In this document: positions 1 to 10,633 of the stretch, in pieces
Layout of the letters: each line of letters begins with the position of its first letter
Position numbering within the stretch: position 1 is the stretch's first letter
Assembly (NCBI GenBank): GCA_025594325.1
Contig: JANHCV010000008.1
Span: forward strand, 62,001 to 126,000
DNA length: 64,000 nucleotides
From: Blastocladiella emersonii ATCC 22665
Lineage: Eukaryota > Blastocladiomycota > Blastocladiomycetes > Blastocladiales > Blastocladiaceae
Direction: 5' to 3'
Notes under the pieces: generated by a model
The model's input: only the letters and a program-made list of their open reading frames with translations
What the model was told of the DNA's origin: nothing
Database searches by the model: none
Translations under genes and position numbers: made by a program

Positions 1-250
1 CCACCCATGCATGCATCACCCAAAATGAAACCAAACTTGACGCAACGAAATCAGAACAGCATGCAACAGACTCAGGATAACCCGGGACCTGGCTCCACGC
101 TCAATGTCACGGCCGCTTCGAGTCCATCGCGCCTCATCTTTCAGCGGGCTTCGGTGCCTCAGCATCCACAAACTCAATGGCATGGATCATGCTTCCGCTC
201 AGCAACTTTCCAAACACATGCCACCACTGCTTGAAGAGATCACGCTCCAC

Positions 251-253
251 TTA
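251..253. repeat. Target-site trinucleotide, left element, left side
   Basis: TTA directly before the inverted repeat. The partner at 2693-2695 reads TTT. One substitution after insertion would explain the mismatch; the LRR frame is consistent with a simple 3-bp duplication. Confidence 0.6.
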
Positions 254-476
254 GGGCCCGTTTGGTTCCGGAGTGAATCAGGTGGATCAATCGATTTTAC
301 ACGGTCCGGTGTTCACCCAGCTGAAACGTGGCATTTTCACCCCGTCGCGTTCATCGCGGCGTTTGGTTCAACCCCCGGGTGAGCTGAATGGAACCCTCGT
401 CGCTGAATCGCCCGTCTGTTCGCCCCCGAAACCTTCAGGCTGTGCTCCCCGGCCTATATAAACGCCGTTTTCCTTC

Positions 477-852
477 GTGGGGCGGCTCGACCACCACCGG
501 CGAGTACTCGCACCTCGAGCAGGACGGCAAGGAGTCTGGTGACGTGGAAGGTGTTGATGGTCAAGACGACGCGGCCCCCGCCAGCAAGCGCAGCCGCACT
601 TCGGACAGCAGCTCGCGTCGCCTCTCGGACTCGGAATTCCTCATGGGCATCAAGGAGGTGTTCCAGAGCGTCGCGACCGCCGACTCCAAGCCCGCTCTGA
701 CCGCCGCACTTGAATGGGTCCAGGACGCGTACAACGACAATGAAGAGTACCAGATCGACGTCGCCACCCGCCTGACCGAGGATCAAGCGCTTCGCGTCAT
801 GGCCGTGTCCGAATCGAAGCGCAAGCGCGTCCTCGAGTTTTTCATTCAGTAG
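477..852 (+). pseudogene. Remnant third exon of the Harbinger Myb-like gene
   Basis: From about 477 to 852 this matches exon 3 of the Myb-like gene in the other element (61044-61487), including the C-terminus KRVLEFFIQ. Exons 1 and 2 are gone through the 801-bp deletion. The deletion joins the element's terminal region to exon 3 in frame, giving an open frame from an ATG at 388 (154 codons). It would keep only the Ser/Arg-rich and acidic C-terminal part and lack the DNA-binding domain. Close to the junction three residues differ from the intact copy (GGSTTTGE versus GSSTATGK), while the remaining residues are identical. It is unlikely to work as the original protein. Confidence 0.75.
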
Positions 853-1165
853 CTCTCTCGCACATGTCCCCCTCCCCTCGCGTTGCTTCCTGGCCTTGTT
901 CTCGCCCATTTGTGTCCAATACATCTGGCTTTGTGTCCATCGTATCTTCAATCGTTACCCTTGGCTCGAAAATGACGCGACTCGTTGAGAAACGCGTGGT
1001 TCGCAAAGTGTCTCACACGTCACGTGATTGATCGACGCGTCTCCACCGATGCATTCTGACCTCAGCGACGCGTCAAATCATCTAGAATCGCTTATATAAC
1101 ATTATAGTACTTGACAAATCAGTATATTACAGCATGCATGCGGGTACAACAATTATTTCGCGCCT
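853..1165. other. Harbinger interior between the two convergent genes
   Basis: AT-richer spacer carrying, on the minus strand, an ACGCGTC...CACGTGA block also found upstream of the clade III 7TM genes. No coding sequence is seen. Confidence 0.6.
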
Positions 1166-2483
1166 TCAAAGACGGGTCCCACGAGCGGCCATGACGCGCC
1201 TGTACTCGGTCCAAAGAACATTTGCGACGCGGTTCCGAGGCGAGATACAGCGCTGACGAGCTCCGTCCAGCGAGGCCTCGAGGACAGCGGCCTCGTCGTC
1301 CTCCTCGTTCTCGTCGTCCAGGGGCTCGCGCCCACGCACTGGCGCCTCACGCGCCGCGTCCCGCGCGCGCCGGAGCTCCGTCTCGGCGTCGCGAAAGAAG
1401 GCGTCGCCGCCTTGGTTCCACTTGTTGATCATGTTGTGCAGCGTGCAGAGCGCGTACACAAGCTTGACTTGAGTCTTGATTGGGTAGGCCGCGCCAATCG
1501 AGAGGACGCGGAACCGCTTCTTGAGCACGCCAAAGATATGCTCAATGGAGTTGCGGAGCGACGCGTGACGCAGATTGAAAAGCTCTTCGCGGTTCTTAAC
1601 TCTACGTACGTTGGTGAAGCAGATGAGATGGCGCCAACGTGATGGTCATGGCAGTGAGAACGTACCCATCCTTGCCGCGCGCAAACTCGCGAAGATGATA
1701 GCGGGTACCGCTGAAGGGCACGATGATGGACGTGCGGTTTGCGTAGCCGCCGTCGGCGAGGTAGAAGCGGCCGGCGGGGATCTTGAACCCACGGGCGAAG
1801 GCGTCCGAGAGCACGCGCGAGTCGTGCGCCTTGCCCTCCCACCCTGCGAGAACGTAGGTGAAGTTCAAGTCAAAGTCGCAGGCAGCGAGGACATTTGAGG
1901 ATATGGTCCCCTTGCGGTTTCGGAACGAGTCGTGAAGCTTAGTGGGCACAACAAACGGGATGTGCGTTCCGTCAAGCGCGCCGACCGCGTTCTGGAACGG
2001 AGCGTATTTCGGGTCGTGGGCGATGCGCTCATGCACGGGCGTAGAATCGGACGGTTGGACAATGAACTCGGGCATCAGGCGGTACAGAGCGTCGAGCACT
2101 TGCTTCAGAACCCTGGACGCGGTCTCGCCAGAGATTTGGAACCGCTCCCTGAGGTTGCGGTTGGTGCTGCCCTCGCCGGCCATGACAAGAAAAACCATGA
2201 AGCGCGCCTCGACGGACAGCTCGCGGCCGTCGGCGAGAAGGCCACGGTCGCGGAACAGGCGGCAGATGGCCTTGAAGGTCTCGCGGGGCATACGGGCGAT
2301 TTCCGAAAAACGCGTTTCGCTGTTGCACGTCAGCAGCTCTTGAACCCACGACTCGCCAGAAAGCGTGGACGTGCGGATAGGCTCCCACGAGCGGCGCTCG
2401 TTGCGCGCAGCGAGACGTCGCAGGAGAGCGAGGGCGGCTGTGAGCATTAGGCCGCGCAGCTTGCGGTTGTATCCCTTGCCCAT
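1166..2483 (-). CDS. Harbinger DDE transposase (DDE_Tnp_4 type), left copy
   Basis: Two exons, 2483-1666 and 1601-1166, joined across a 64-nt GTACGT...TAG intron; 417 residues. Excising the intron links ...FARGKDG to VKNREELFNLRH and so completes the catalytic domain. The acidic triad is visible as GALDGTH (about residue 167), LADGGY (about 240) and SLRNSIEHIFG (about 290). An N-terminal helical region with ETASRVLKQVL resembles the helix-turn-helix of plant and fungal PIF/Harbinger transposases. It would cut and paste the element using the terminal repeats. The tail is acidic (DDENEEDDE). The translation matches the right copy residue for residue, implying recent movement or gene conversion. 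Confidence 0.9.
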
Positions 2484-3002
2484 GTTGTTTGAGGGCTCGA
2501 GAACACGATGCGTGAGGTTAGGTGTTGATTCGTTGCAATAAGTGCGGCTGCAAAGAGGTGGGAAAGATTTTATTGCGGGGGGGGGGTCATCCAGCGGGGC
2601 GTTTGGTTCGCACGGCCGCTGAGATGAACGGGGGTGAGGTGAAACGTGGCAACTTTTTCAGCTGATCCACCTGACCTGAACCAAACGGGCCCTTTGTGGG
2701 CATGGACGCTGCAGACGTCGCTGTCATCGTGGACGCACTCCCGCAAACTCTTTGGTGCTTCGTCGTGTTAGTTATTCGCATCTCAAAAGCCGCGGTGTTC
2801 GACGCGCTGATTGCTCGAGGGCTGGAGAACCTGTCGTATGTGAGCGTCCCGCACACTCTTGCCGCTAACGGTTTGGTTGACGGTTCCCACGCTGCAGCTC
2901 TTCGCAGACGGGACCCGAACTGTAAGATTGCTTGATTTGTGCGGAGAGAGGGGAAAGCAAGTAATCATGATTCTATTCACGCGCGACGCGCCATGAGGCC
3001 GC

Positions 3003-4689
3003 TCAAGTAACAAAGGTGCACTCAGGGAACTTGGCGCGAAACGCGTCGCACGCTGACACCGCCAAATTCCGACCCGTCAGGTCGAGCTGCTTGAGGTAAT
3101 CGAGATCCATGCGGAGAATCGTGGTGAGTGTTGCTTCGGTAATCTGGTTGTACTGAAGCCCAAGTAACCGAACCGCAGGTGGTAGTCGTGCGAACAGAAC
3201 AATGGCCGCTGAATCATCGATCTGGCACGCATTGAGAGTGAGGTCCGAAAGCGTCGGCGGGAGATGGCCACCGAGAAGCACAGCATCCGGTGCGGAAATG
3301 GGCATTCCGCGGAGCGAAAGCTGGTTGAGCTGCGGCGGAAGATGCGGCGCTAGGTGCTGAATGGCGTTAGCGCGAAAGAAGTTGGAGTAGAGGTGAAGCG
3401 ATTGAAGCGAGTCAGGGAGAGCAGGAGCCAATTCGTCAATGGCATGGTCATCAATGTAGTCTCCCTTAATGTCGACCTTAATGAGCCCCGGCGGGAAGTT
3501 GGCTGCGAGGACCGCAGCGGAGTCCGAGTCGATGTAATCCAGGTCCAATATGAGCTCCCGCAGGCTCGACGGGAAAGCGGTTCAAAGAACGCGCGCAACG
3601 GGATCGTCAAGGTGTCCGTGGACGCGGAACTTGGCGAGAGACTGAGGCATGTGCTCTGCAATAGCAATCGCGGCCTCCACGCTCCATGCTGCGTCCACAA
3701 TCTCGAGAGAAGAGAGGGACCCGGGAAACCCGTGTGCGAGATCGACCAGCGCTTCCAAGGGCAAAGGGTTGTAGTACGAGAGAATGCACAGCTCCCAAAG
3801 CGAGGCGGGGAGAAATCGGAGGAAGCGCGAGAAGCCCGGCTCGCCGCACATGTCGACGGGAAGCACAAGCTGCACAATCGAGTCGGGAAGCCACGGGCCC
3901 GTGACGCTCGCCGTCGAGTGCGGGATCCAGGTGCCGGCGAGATTGAGCGACGTCAGCGTGCTCGGGAGATGCATGGCAGCGAGCACAGGAATCGGTATGG
4001 CCGAGTCGGTGAAGGAGGCTGATGTCACGGCCTGGTCTGGGCTGGCAAACGCGTCGCGGAGTCGAGCAGCGCCCCACTCGGTCACACGCATCAGCTTCAT
4101 GTCGAGGTGCGTGACCTTACCCGCCGCAATGTCAGGCGCGAGCCGGGCCGCAACCACATCTCCTGCAGGACGGCCCTTGAGCTCGTCATCCTTGGAAAGA
4201 AGTAGCTGCGGTCAATAGCGAACCTGCTAAGTGGTAGCACGGAGTACGTACAGGTTCGAGAGCGGCCTGGTCGCGCGCGTACCAGTTGGGCAGCAGGTCC
4301 ATGAACACGTTTAGCTCCGGGTAAGCGAGCTGCCCAAGCGAGGCCAGCGCGTTGGTTCCCGGAAGGCCAGTGTCACGCCACCACTCGAGAACGCCAATTT
4401 CATGCTCCTCGTATGCCACGTTGAGCAACTTAGGAGCGTCAGCGACGAGCGGACGGCCCGACTCCTTCCAAAGGCGGAGAACTGGCATCAGGCCGTGCAG
4501 GCTGGCCCACTCCAAAGCACCTGGCACGAGGACACGCCCAGCAACGGCGCGAAAGACGGCAGGCGCGACGGCGCGCGGGAAGACGCGCGTGTAGTGGGCG
4601 AGCGCGTCCAATTTGGTCCGATCCGTTGCCCACACGGCGTATACGAGGGCTCGCTCAAAAAGCAAGTTGATGTTGATGTTGTGCTGCAT
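3003..4689 (-). pseudogene. LRR protein gene with one in-frame TGA
   Basis: Exon 1 (4689-4252) encodes a helical N-terminus (LLFERALVYAVW...YTRVFPRAVAPAVFRAV) shared with the other LRR genes of the window and possibly F-box-like. A 46-nt intron (GTACGT at 4251, CAG at 4206) leads to exon 2 (4205-3003), which carries about ten RNI-type repeats of the form LPP.L..L.L. The frame is broken only by TGA at 3584-3582 (VARVL-stop-TAFPSSLREL). Repeats continue in the same frame for another 190 residues to TAA, ending RAKFPECTFVT. This may be a real nonsense mutation or a base-call error. Such proteins usually act as binding scaffolds or ubiquitin-ligase adaptors; that role is inference. Confidence 0.75.
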
Positions 4690-5000
4690 GACAGGGTGAT
4701 TTATTACATGAGCTTGCGTTGATCATGTGGGGAGAGAGGACCGCGCACGGGAAGCGCGCCGACTTGACGCCGCCGGCCTCGCAGTCTCCCACCTGTCACC
4801 AACCTGGCTCAAGCGCCAATGGTTTTGGACCAGACGTCCGTGCCACTCTATGCAACTCTTTTGCGCAGAGTGAAAGGGCTCGAGGACGAGGTGAGGGTGC
4901 CGAATTTGCGAAAGGGGAGGGTCAAGTCGGAGCGCGGCCCCGCGCGCGGTCCTCGCTCTCCCACCGCCCTTCAAGCAACGCATCAACTCAACCACTTACC
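4690..5000. other. Divergent intergenic region, LRR gene and centrin
   Basis: 311 bp between two divergent starts; promoters for both presumably lie here. No TATA element or recognisable box stands out. Confidence 0.5.
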
Positions 5001-5674
5001 ATGTCACTCGCGTTCCCCGTCTCGACAAAACGCACACCAGCGGGTGCCGGGCGGATGGGCGGGCGGCCCGGCGGCCTCGCGCGCGCGGCGGCGGCGGTGC
5101 CGCCCGAGCTGACGGACGACCAGAAGCACGAGGTGCGCGAGGCCTTCGACCTGTTCGACAGCGACAAGGACGGGCGGCTCGACTACCACGAGGTCAAGGT
5201 GGCGATGCGCGCGCTCGGGATCGAGGCCAAGAAGGCCGAGGTGCTCAAGTGGCTCAAGGACTACGACAAGTCGGGCCGCCAGGTGCTCGAGTTTGACGAC
5301 TTTATGCGCATCGGTACGGTGGGTCGCCTCGCTGGTCGCTAACCAGGTTGACTGACCTGTCGGACGAGCAGTGGCCGAGAAGATCCTCGCGCGCGACCCG
5401 ATCGACGAGCTGCGCAAGGCCTTCACGCTGTTTGACACGGACAAGAAGGGCAAGATCTCGCTGCGCGACCTGCGGCGCGTGGCCAAGGAGGTCGGCGAGA
5501 CGCTCGACGACGACGAGCTCGCCGCCATGATCGAGGAGTTTGACGTCAACGGCGACGGGGAGAGTGCGTTCACACGACGCGATGCCGCTCCCGTCCGACC
5601 CACTGACGCGCGCCGTGACCCCGTCTGTAGTCGACGAGCAAGAGTTTCTGAGCATCATGACGGACGACTACTGA
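5001..5674 (+). CDS. CDC31: Centrin (centrin-3/Cdc31 type)
   Basis: Three exons (5001-5313, 5372-5563, 5631-5674) encode 182 residues, the usual centrin length. EF-hand 1 ([12 protein letters not shown]), EF-hand 3 ([12 protein letters not shown]) and EF-hand 4 (DVNGDGEIDEQE) have good calcium ligands. EF-hand 2 ([12 protein letters not shown]) is altered and probably weak. The wording [24 protein letters not shown] and the end IMTDDY fit the centrin-3/Cdc31 branch rather than centrin-1/2. The family acts at spindle pole bodies, basal bodies and in mRNA export (TREX-2). A Gly/Arg/Ala-rich head of about 30 residues precedes the first EF-hand. The start at 5001 is the first ATG in frame that gives a typical centrin head. 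Confidence 0.95.
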
Positions 5675-5886
5675 CGACGCAAACACCAATGTATATCTGC
5701 TTTGCCCTTGCACATGGGAAACGCGTGGGAGGACGCGCCGACAGGGGTGGCAGGCGGGACAGCTGATGCGAAACGACCACCGCGTCGATCGCGGCCGAAG
5801 CGAGCGACTTCGCACCGAACGGCCCCCCGCCGTTCCCCCTCCCTAGCGACCCTCGCCCCACACCCGCTGCAACGAATCAAACCACC

Positions 5887-8800
5887 ATGGCAGACCTCGC
5901 GTCGGACCCGCGCTCGCAGCAGGTCGCCCTTGCACTGCAGCGCACGCTCGACCCGGCGCTGCAGCGGCAGGCGACCAAGGACCTCGAGTCCATTGAGGCG
6001 ACGCCCGGCTTCGCGCAGCTGCTGCTCCAGCTCATCGCGAGCGACGCCGTCGACGCCCACGTCCGCTTCGCCGGCGTCGTCTTCTTCAAGAACTTTGTCA
6101 AGCGCAACTGGGAGCTGATTGACGGCGAGACCAACAAGATCTCGCCCGCCGACCGCGCCGTCGTCAAGTCCGTCCTCGTCGACCTCATGATCGCCGTCCC
6201 CACCAAGCTCCAGCTGCAGCTGTCCGACGCCGTCGGCATCATCGCCGTGCACGACTTTCCCGCCTCGTGGGACACGCTCATTGACGTGCGTTGCACTCTT
6301 CTTGAGCGTTGCACGATCGCATACTCACCCGCTCTCGCAACTCGTAGCAACTCGTCGGCAAGCTGACACCCGAAAATTTTGCCATCAACAACGGCGTTCT
6401 GCAGACCGCGCACCCGATCCTCAAGCGGTACGCCCCGCCGCCCATCTTCCGCGACACCACACCCACTAACGCAAACCCCCGCTCGTAGGTGGCGCTTCAA
6501 GTACCGCTCCGACGCCCTCTTCACCGAAATCAACTTTGTCATTGAGCGGTTCGGCCCCGCCTACAAGGCGCTCTTCGAGGCCACCGACGCGCGGCTAACC
6601 GACGCCCTCGCTCGCAACGACAAGTCCGCCGCCGAAATGTACGCGACGACGCTGCTGCTGCTCGCCAAGATCTTCTTCTCGTTCAACGTGCAAGACCTGC
6701 CCGCCTTCTTCGAGGAGCACCAGGCCGCCTTCTTCCCTGTCTTCCTCAAGTACCTGCGCCCGAACCTGTCGCCGCTGCTCGACGGCGACTCGGACGACGA
6801 GGCCTCGACCTTTGACCGGTTCCAGACCGTCGTGTGCGAGATCGCCGCCATGTACGCCGAAAAGTACGCCGAGGACTGGCTCTACCTCGGCCAGTTTGTC
6901 GACGCCACCTGGCACCTGCTCACCCAGACGTCCATGGCCCCGCGCCACGACATGCTCGTCGCCCGCGCCATGGCTCTGCTGACGTCGGTCGTCCGCCGGC
7001 CCTCGAACCGCGCCAGCTTCGAGAGCCCCGACACGCTCAGCGCCATCGTCAACCAGATCGTCGTGCCCAACCTCACCCTGCGCGACTCGGACGAGGAGAT
7101 GTTCGAGGACGAGCCCGTCGAGTTTGTGCGCCGCGACCTCGACGGGTCCGACGCCGACACGCGCCGGCGGTCCGCCGCCGACCTCGTCAAGGGCCTGCTC
7201 GAGCAGTTCCAGGAGCAGGTCACGGCGCTGTGCACGGCGTGGATCCAGGAGTCCATGGCGCAGGCCGCGACCAACGTGCGCGCCAAGGACGCGGCCGTGG
7301 CGCTCTTCATGGCCGTGGCGTCCAAGTCGTGCGTGACATCGGCCGGCATCACGTCGTCGCACGTCGACGTCGTCAGCTTCTTCAACACGTACCTCCTCGC
7401 CGACCTGCAGCACGACCACGGCCTGCTCACCGTCGACTCACTGCGGTTCATCCACATGTTCCGCCAGCAGCTCACCAAGGAACAGCACTCGCAGGCCATG
7501 CCGCTCATCGCCCGCCACCTCGCCAGCCCCGCCTACCCGGTCTACACGTGGGCCGCCGTCGTCCTCGACGTGCAGCTGACGCAGATCTTCAAGGCCGCGG
7601 CGTCGGGCGCCGGCAGCGAGGTCGGCGCCGCGCTGCTCGCCGACGTTGGGGCCCGGCTCGGCGCCGTGATCCTGCGCGAGCAGACCGCGGCCAAGGTGCA
7701 GGAGAACGACGCGGTGATGCGCGCGCTGTTCCGGTGCGTGTCGCACGGGTACGCGGACGCGCAGGCGGTGCTCAACGCGGTGGCGCACGCGCTGCAGCTC
7801 ACGGTCGCCAACCCGTCCAACCCCAAGTTCTCGCACTACACGTTCGAGTGCGTGTCGATGCTGGTGCGCGCCGTGTGCGCGCGCGAGCCCGCGCAGGTCG
7901 AGGCGTTCGAGCAGCTCCTGTTCCCAATCTTCACCCACATCCTGCAGTCGGACGTGGCCGAGTTCATGCCGTACGTGTTCCAGGTCATGGCGCAGATGCT
8001 GCACTGTCACCCGGCCGACCCCTCGGCGCTCCCGCCGGCCTACGACGCCATGCTCCCGCCGCTGCTCCAGCCCATGCTGTGGGAGTCGCACGGCAACGTG
8101 CCCGCGCTCGTTGCGCTCGTCCAGGCGTACCTCGCCAAGGCGGCGCCGCTCCTCGCCGCGCGCAACCAGCTCTCGCCCGTGCTCGGCATCGTCCAGAAGC
8201 TCATCGCGTCGCGCGCCAACGATGCGTACGGGTTCGAGCTCCTTATGGCCGTCGTCTACTACGTGCCGCCCGCGGCGCTCGCCCCGTTCCGCAAGCCCCT
8301 GCTCACCGCGGTCCTCACGCGGCTGTCGTCGGCCACGGGCACCGCCGGCGCCAAGCAAAAGTACACCAACGGGTTCATCCACTTCGTGTCCTTCTACCTC
8401 GCCGCCGCCAAGCCCGCCGGGCCCGACGACGCCATCGCCGCCTTCAACGAGGTCCAGCCGGGCCTCTTCGACCAGCTCGCCCTGCACGTCATCATCCCGG
8501 CGCTCCCGCACTACCACGGCCGCACGCAGCGCCGCGCCTTCACGCTCGGGTGGACGCGCGCGCTCGTCGAGGCCCGCACCCTGACCCCCGCCGTCGCCAC
8601 GGCCGTCCTCCGCGAGCTCGTCCCCTTCACCGTGCACGTCGCGGGCGACGCGACCCTCGCTCCGGCGACGGGCCCCGCGGGCGCCGCGGACCTCGACGAG
8701 CTCGCGTACTCGGCCGGGTTCGTCAAGCTCGCTGCCGCTGGGTCCCACCAGATCGACCCGCTGCCGACTGCCGCGGGCGCCGCGGGGCCCGCGTACCTCG

Positions 8801-8901
8801 CGTCCCGCTGGACCGAGATCTGCAATGTCCGGCCGAACGAGGTCGCCGCGGTCCAGGGCGATATTGCGACCGCGCTCGGCGAGCTCCAGACGCTCGTCTA
8901 G
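5887..8901 (+). CDS. CSE1: Exportin-2 (CAS/CSE1), importin-alpha re-exporter
   Basis: Three exons (5887-6285, 6348-6427, 6489-8901) give 963 residues, close to the roughly 960 of yeast Cse1. The N-terminus (QATKDLESIEATPGFAQLL, then VRFAGVVFFKNFVKRNW) is the importin-beta N-terminal domain that binds Ran-GTP. The stretch after it (ILKRWRFKYRSDALFTEI, FAPAYKALF-like) is typical of Cse1. HEAT-like helices fill the remainder, with the CAS/CSE1 C-terminal domain around KQKYTNGFIHFVSFYLA. Known role: it returns importin-alpha from nucleus to cytoplasm as a Ran-GTP complex. It lies 213 bp downstream of centrin on the same strand. Long antisense open frames over it are GC-bias shadows. Confidence 0.95.
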
Positions 8902-9617
8902 GCGGGCGGAAAGTGGAGGGTTGGTGGTGATGAGGTGGTGTATACAAAGTGTTCTTTTTTTTTTTTCGTCGCTCGAGGCCGAGCTGAGGGACTCGCGAGT
9001 CGCGAGTCGCGAGGAGAAGGTCGGGGTCAAGTTGGAGTCAGAGCGGAAAGCTTCTCTCCCGCGACCCGAGCCGTTGACATGTATCTGCGGAATGAAGCGC
9101 CTTTGAACACGCTGCAAATGGACCTTGACTAGATTGCGGACACGGTCGTGAGAGGCCTCAGGGCTCGTCGCTGGCGTGCGCTCTCGCCGCCAACAGCGTA
9201 GTCGCAACCGTGGGTCGTTGAGGAGACCTTTTGATAGCGAGAAGGCTCGGGCAAGAGGCCGCGTTCGAAAGGCCAAAGGCGCCCAGGGAATCGAACGAAA
9301 CAGCACCGACGTCCTCGGTTCCTGAGTATCAGGGGTACTTGGACGCGGCGCTGGCGTAACTAGTAGCGCAACGCGAAAATCAACTCCGCCGCAGCTCCAC
9401 GCACCGCCAGCGGCTCTGCTAGACTAAGACGTCGTGACACACGCACGTTCGCACGTGCCGCGGTGACATCGGGAGCGCGAGACAGGGGGTGAGACGCGCC
9501 GCGAAATCATGTGATGACGTCTGAGGGGGGCTTGCTCTGCCATCAGCTCAGCCATCAGCCCAGCCGTCATTCACGACCGCCGAGGAGCACCCGCTCGCTC
9601 TCCGCTGCTTCGCTAAA
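8902..9617. other. Intergenic stretch, no gene seen
   Basis: 716 bp between CSE1 and a broken LRR gene. It has a T-tract at 8947-8966 shortly after the CSE1 stop and a direct GAGTCGC repeat near 8996-9011. No conserved coding sequence is seen in either strand. Confidence 0.6.
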
Positions 9618-10374
9618 ATGTCTACGAATGAAACGGGAGACTTTATGCAACCTCGAGCGGGGCCGGTGCTCACTCCTTTCCACCGGTTGAGCGTCGCCCA
9701 TGTCATCGAGGACATCTTTGTCCGCGCCGTCCTCGCGACGGACCCCAAAGATTTCGAGGCTCGCGCTCATTACGCGCCGTCACCAGGGTTATGAAGCCCT
9801 CGTTCGACACTTTCCGCATCAGCTCAGCATTCTCGACCTCTCCACCACGGAAATTGAGCCCCGCACGATTGAAATTATTGCGCCCGCTCTGCCACTGACA
9901 CTTACTGACCTTGACATTGGTGGTAATTCGATTGGGAACAAGGGAGCCGTCTTGCTTTCAGAGCACCTCCCGCGCCAGCTTATCGAGCTTGACCTAAAGA
10001 ATGTAGGCTTAGAAATCGAGCAGCAGGGCAAATATTTGGCGACGCTGGCCAACAACTTGCCCCCGACTTTGTTCTACCTCGACTTGAATGACAATGACAA
10101 GCTCTCAGACTCGGGCATCCTCACGATTGCCAAACATCTGCCCGGATCGCTCGAGACTCTTGAGCTTGCGAACACGGGCATAACGGCGTCAAGCCTCGTT
10201 GGCCTCGCGCAACTCGATCAACTGAAGAAGTCCGCCTCGACGCCGATCTTCTTGACCCAAACGATGTGGAGGTGGCCGCCCTTCGCGAAGAGTTCAAGGC
10301 GCACCACCCGCAGTGCGCGCTGCTGCCCCCCAAGGCGCGTCGGCCCGCGAGCGCGGTGCATCATCAACTCTGAG
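9618..10374 (+). pseudogene. Truncated, twice-frameshifted LRR gene
   Basis: The ATG at 9618 starts a short frame whose HVIEDIFVRAVLATDPKDFEARAHY resembles the N-terminal helix of the other LRR genes. It stops at about 9793 (SPGL-stop). LRR units then begin in another frame (HQLSILDLSTTEI, LTLTDLDIGGNSI, QLIELDLKNVGL, TLFYLDLNDNDKL, SLETLELANTGI). Near 10233 the frame shifts again; the shifted frame gives a plausible C-terminus (LREEFKAHHPQCALLPP) ending at TGA 10372-10374, like the cysteine-containing ends of its relatives. The middle of the gene, about 150-250 residues in its paralogues, is missing. It is not expected to make a working protein. Confidence 0.7.
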
Positions 10375-10522
10375 AGCTGAGCGCTCAAGCTCCGTGTGTT
10401 GCCCCTCGTCCCGAGCCAGTGTCAAATGTATTGTTTTCTATTCAATCTCATGATCGAGCGAATAATGCAAAGGCCAGTCGCACACGAACGGCACCGGCGT
10501 TTCCGGGGTCTGGGCTTGGGCG

Positions 10523-10542
10523 ACGCGTTCCGATATCACGTG
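10523..10542 (+). promoter_or_regulatory. Clade I upstream box, copy 1
   Basis: ACGCGTTCCGATATCACGTG, 92 bp before the ATG at 10634. It is identical to 11969-11988, which lies 97 bp before the next 7TM gene. Confidence 0.55.
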
Positions 10543-10633
10543 TGCGGTGCGGGACGCGTTTCGCTGAAACTCGATCCATCCGTCGATGACCCGTACCGCA
10601 AGCACGGCTCATGTAATCACACGAAACAACTCC

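Larger units (their letters stand above)
254..2692 (-). mobile_element. PIF/Harbinger transposon, internally deleted copy
   Basis: Terminal inverted repeats begin GGGCCCGTTTGGTTC at 254 and end with the complement GAACCAAACGGGCCC at 2692. The flanking trinucleotides are TTA (251-253) and TTT (2693-2695), matching the 3-bp TWA-type target duplication of this superfamily apart from one changed base. It is 2439 bp, against 3239 bp for the copy at 59205-62443. The difference is one deletion of about 801 bp near 475, which removed the first two exons and part of the third exon of the Myb-like gene. The transposase gene is complete and translates identically to the other copy, so this element may still supply transposase but not the second protein. 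Confidence 0.9.
1..2935 (+). pseudogene. LRR (RNI-like) gene split by a Harbinger element
   Basis: Leucine-rich-repeat coding sequence lies on both sides of the transposon at 254-2692. On the left, frame 2 reads an LRR unit ending HMPPLLEEITLH at 250. On the right, from 2693, it resumes as VGMDAADVAVIVDALPQTL and ends at a TGA at 2933-2935 after a tail (RRRDPNCKIA) like the last residues of the other LRR proteins here. Removing the element and one 3-bp target copy restores one frame (ITLH-L-VGMDAAD). The 5' part is not intact: stops occur in this frame at 26-28 and 38-40, so the gene was already truncated or starts outside the window in other exons. No function beyond a protein-interaction repeat fold can be inferred. 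Confidence 0.6.

Noticed and set aside
3582-3584. TGA in the LRR gene as a recoded sense codon
   Set aside because: TGA is the natural stop of centrin, TAF11 and other genes here, so the standard code applies.
6834-9306. Very long overlapping open frames on both strands across CSE1 (698 codons plus, 622 codons minus)
   Set aside because: They are shadows caused by GC-rich third positions. Their translations are Arg/Pro/Val-rich and match nothing, whereas the main frame is a clear Cse1.
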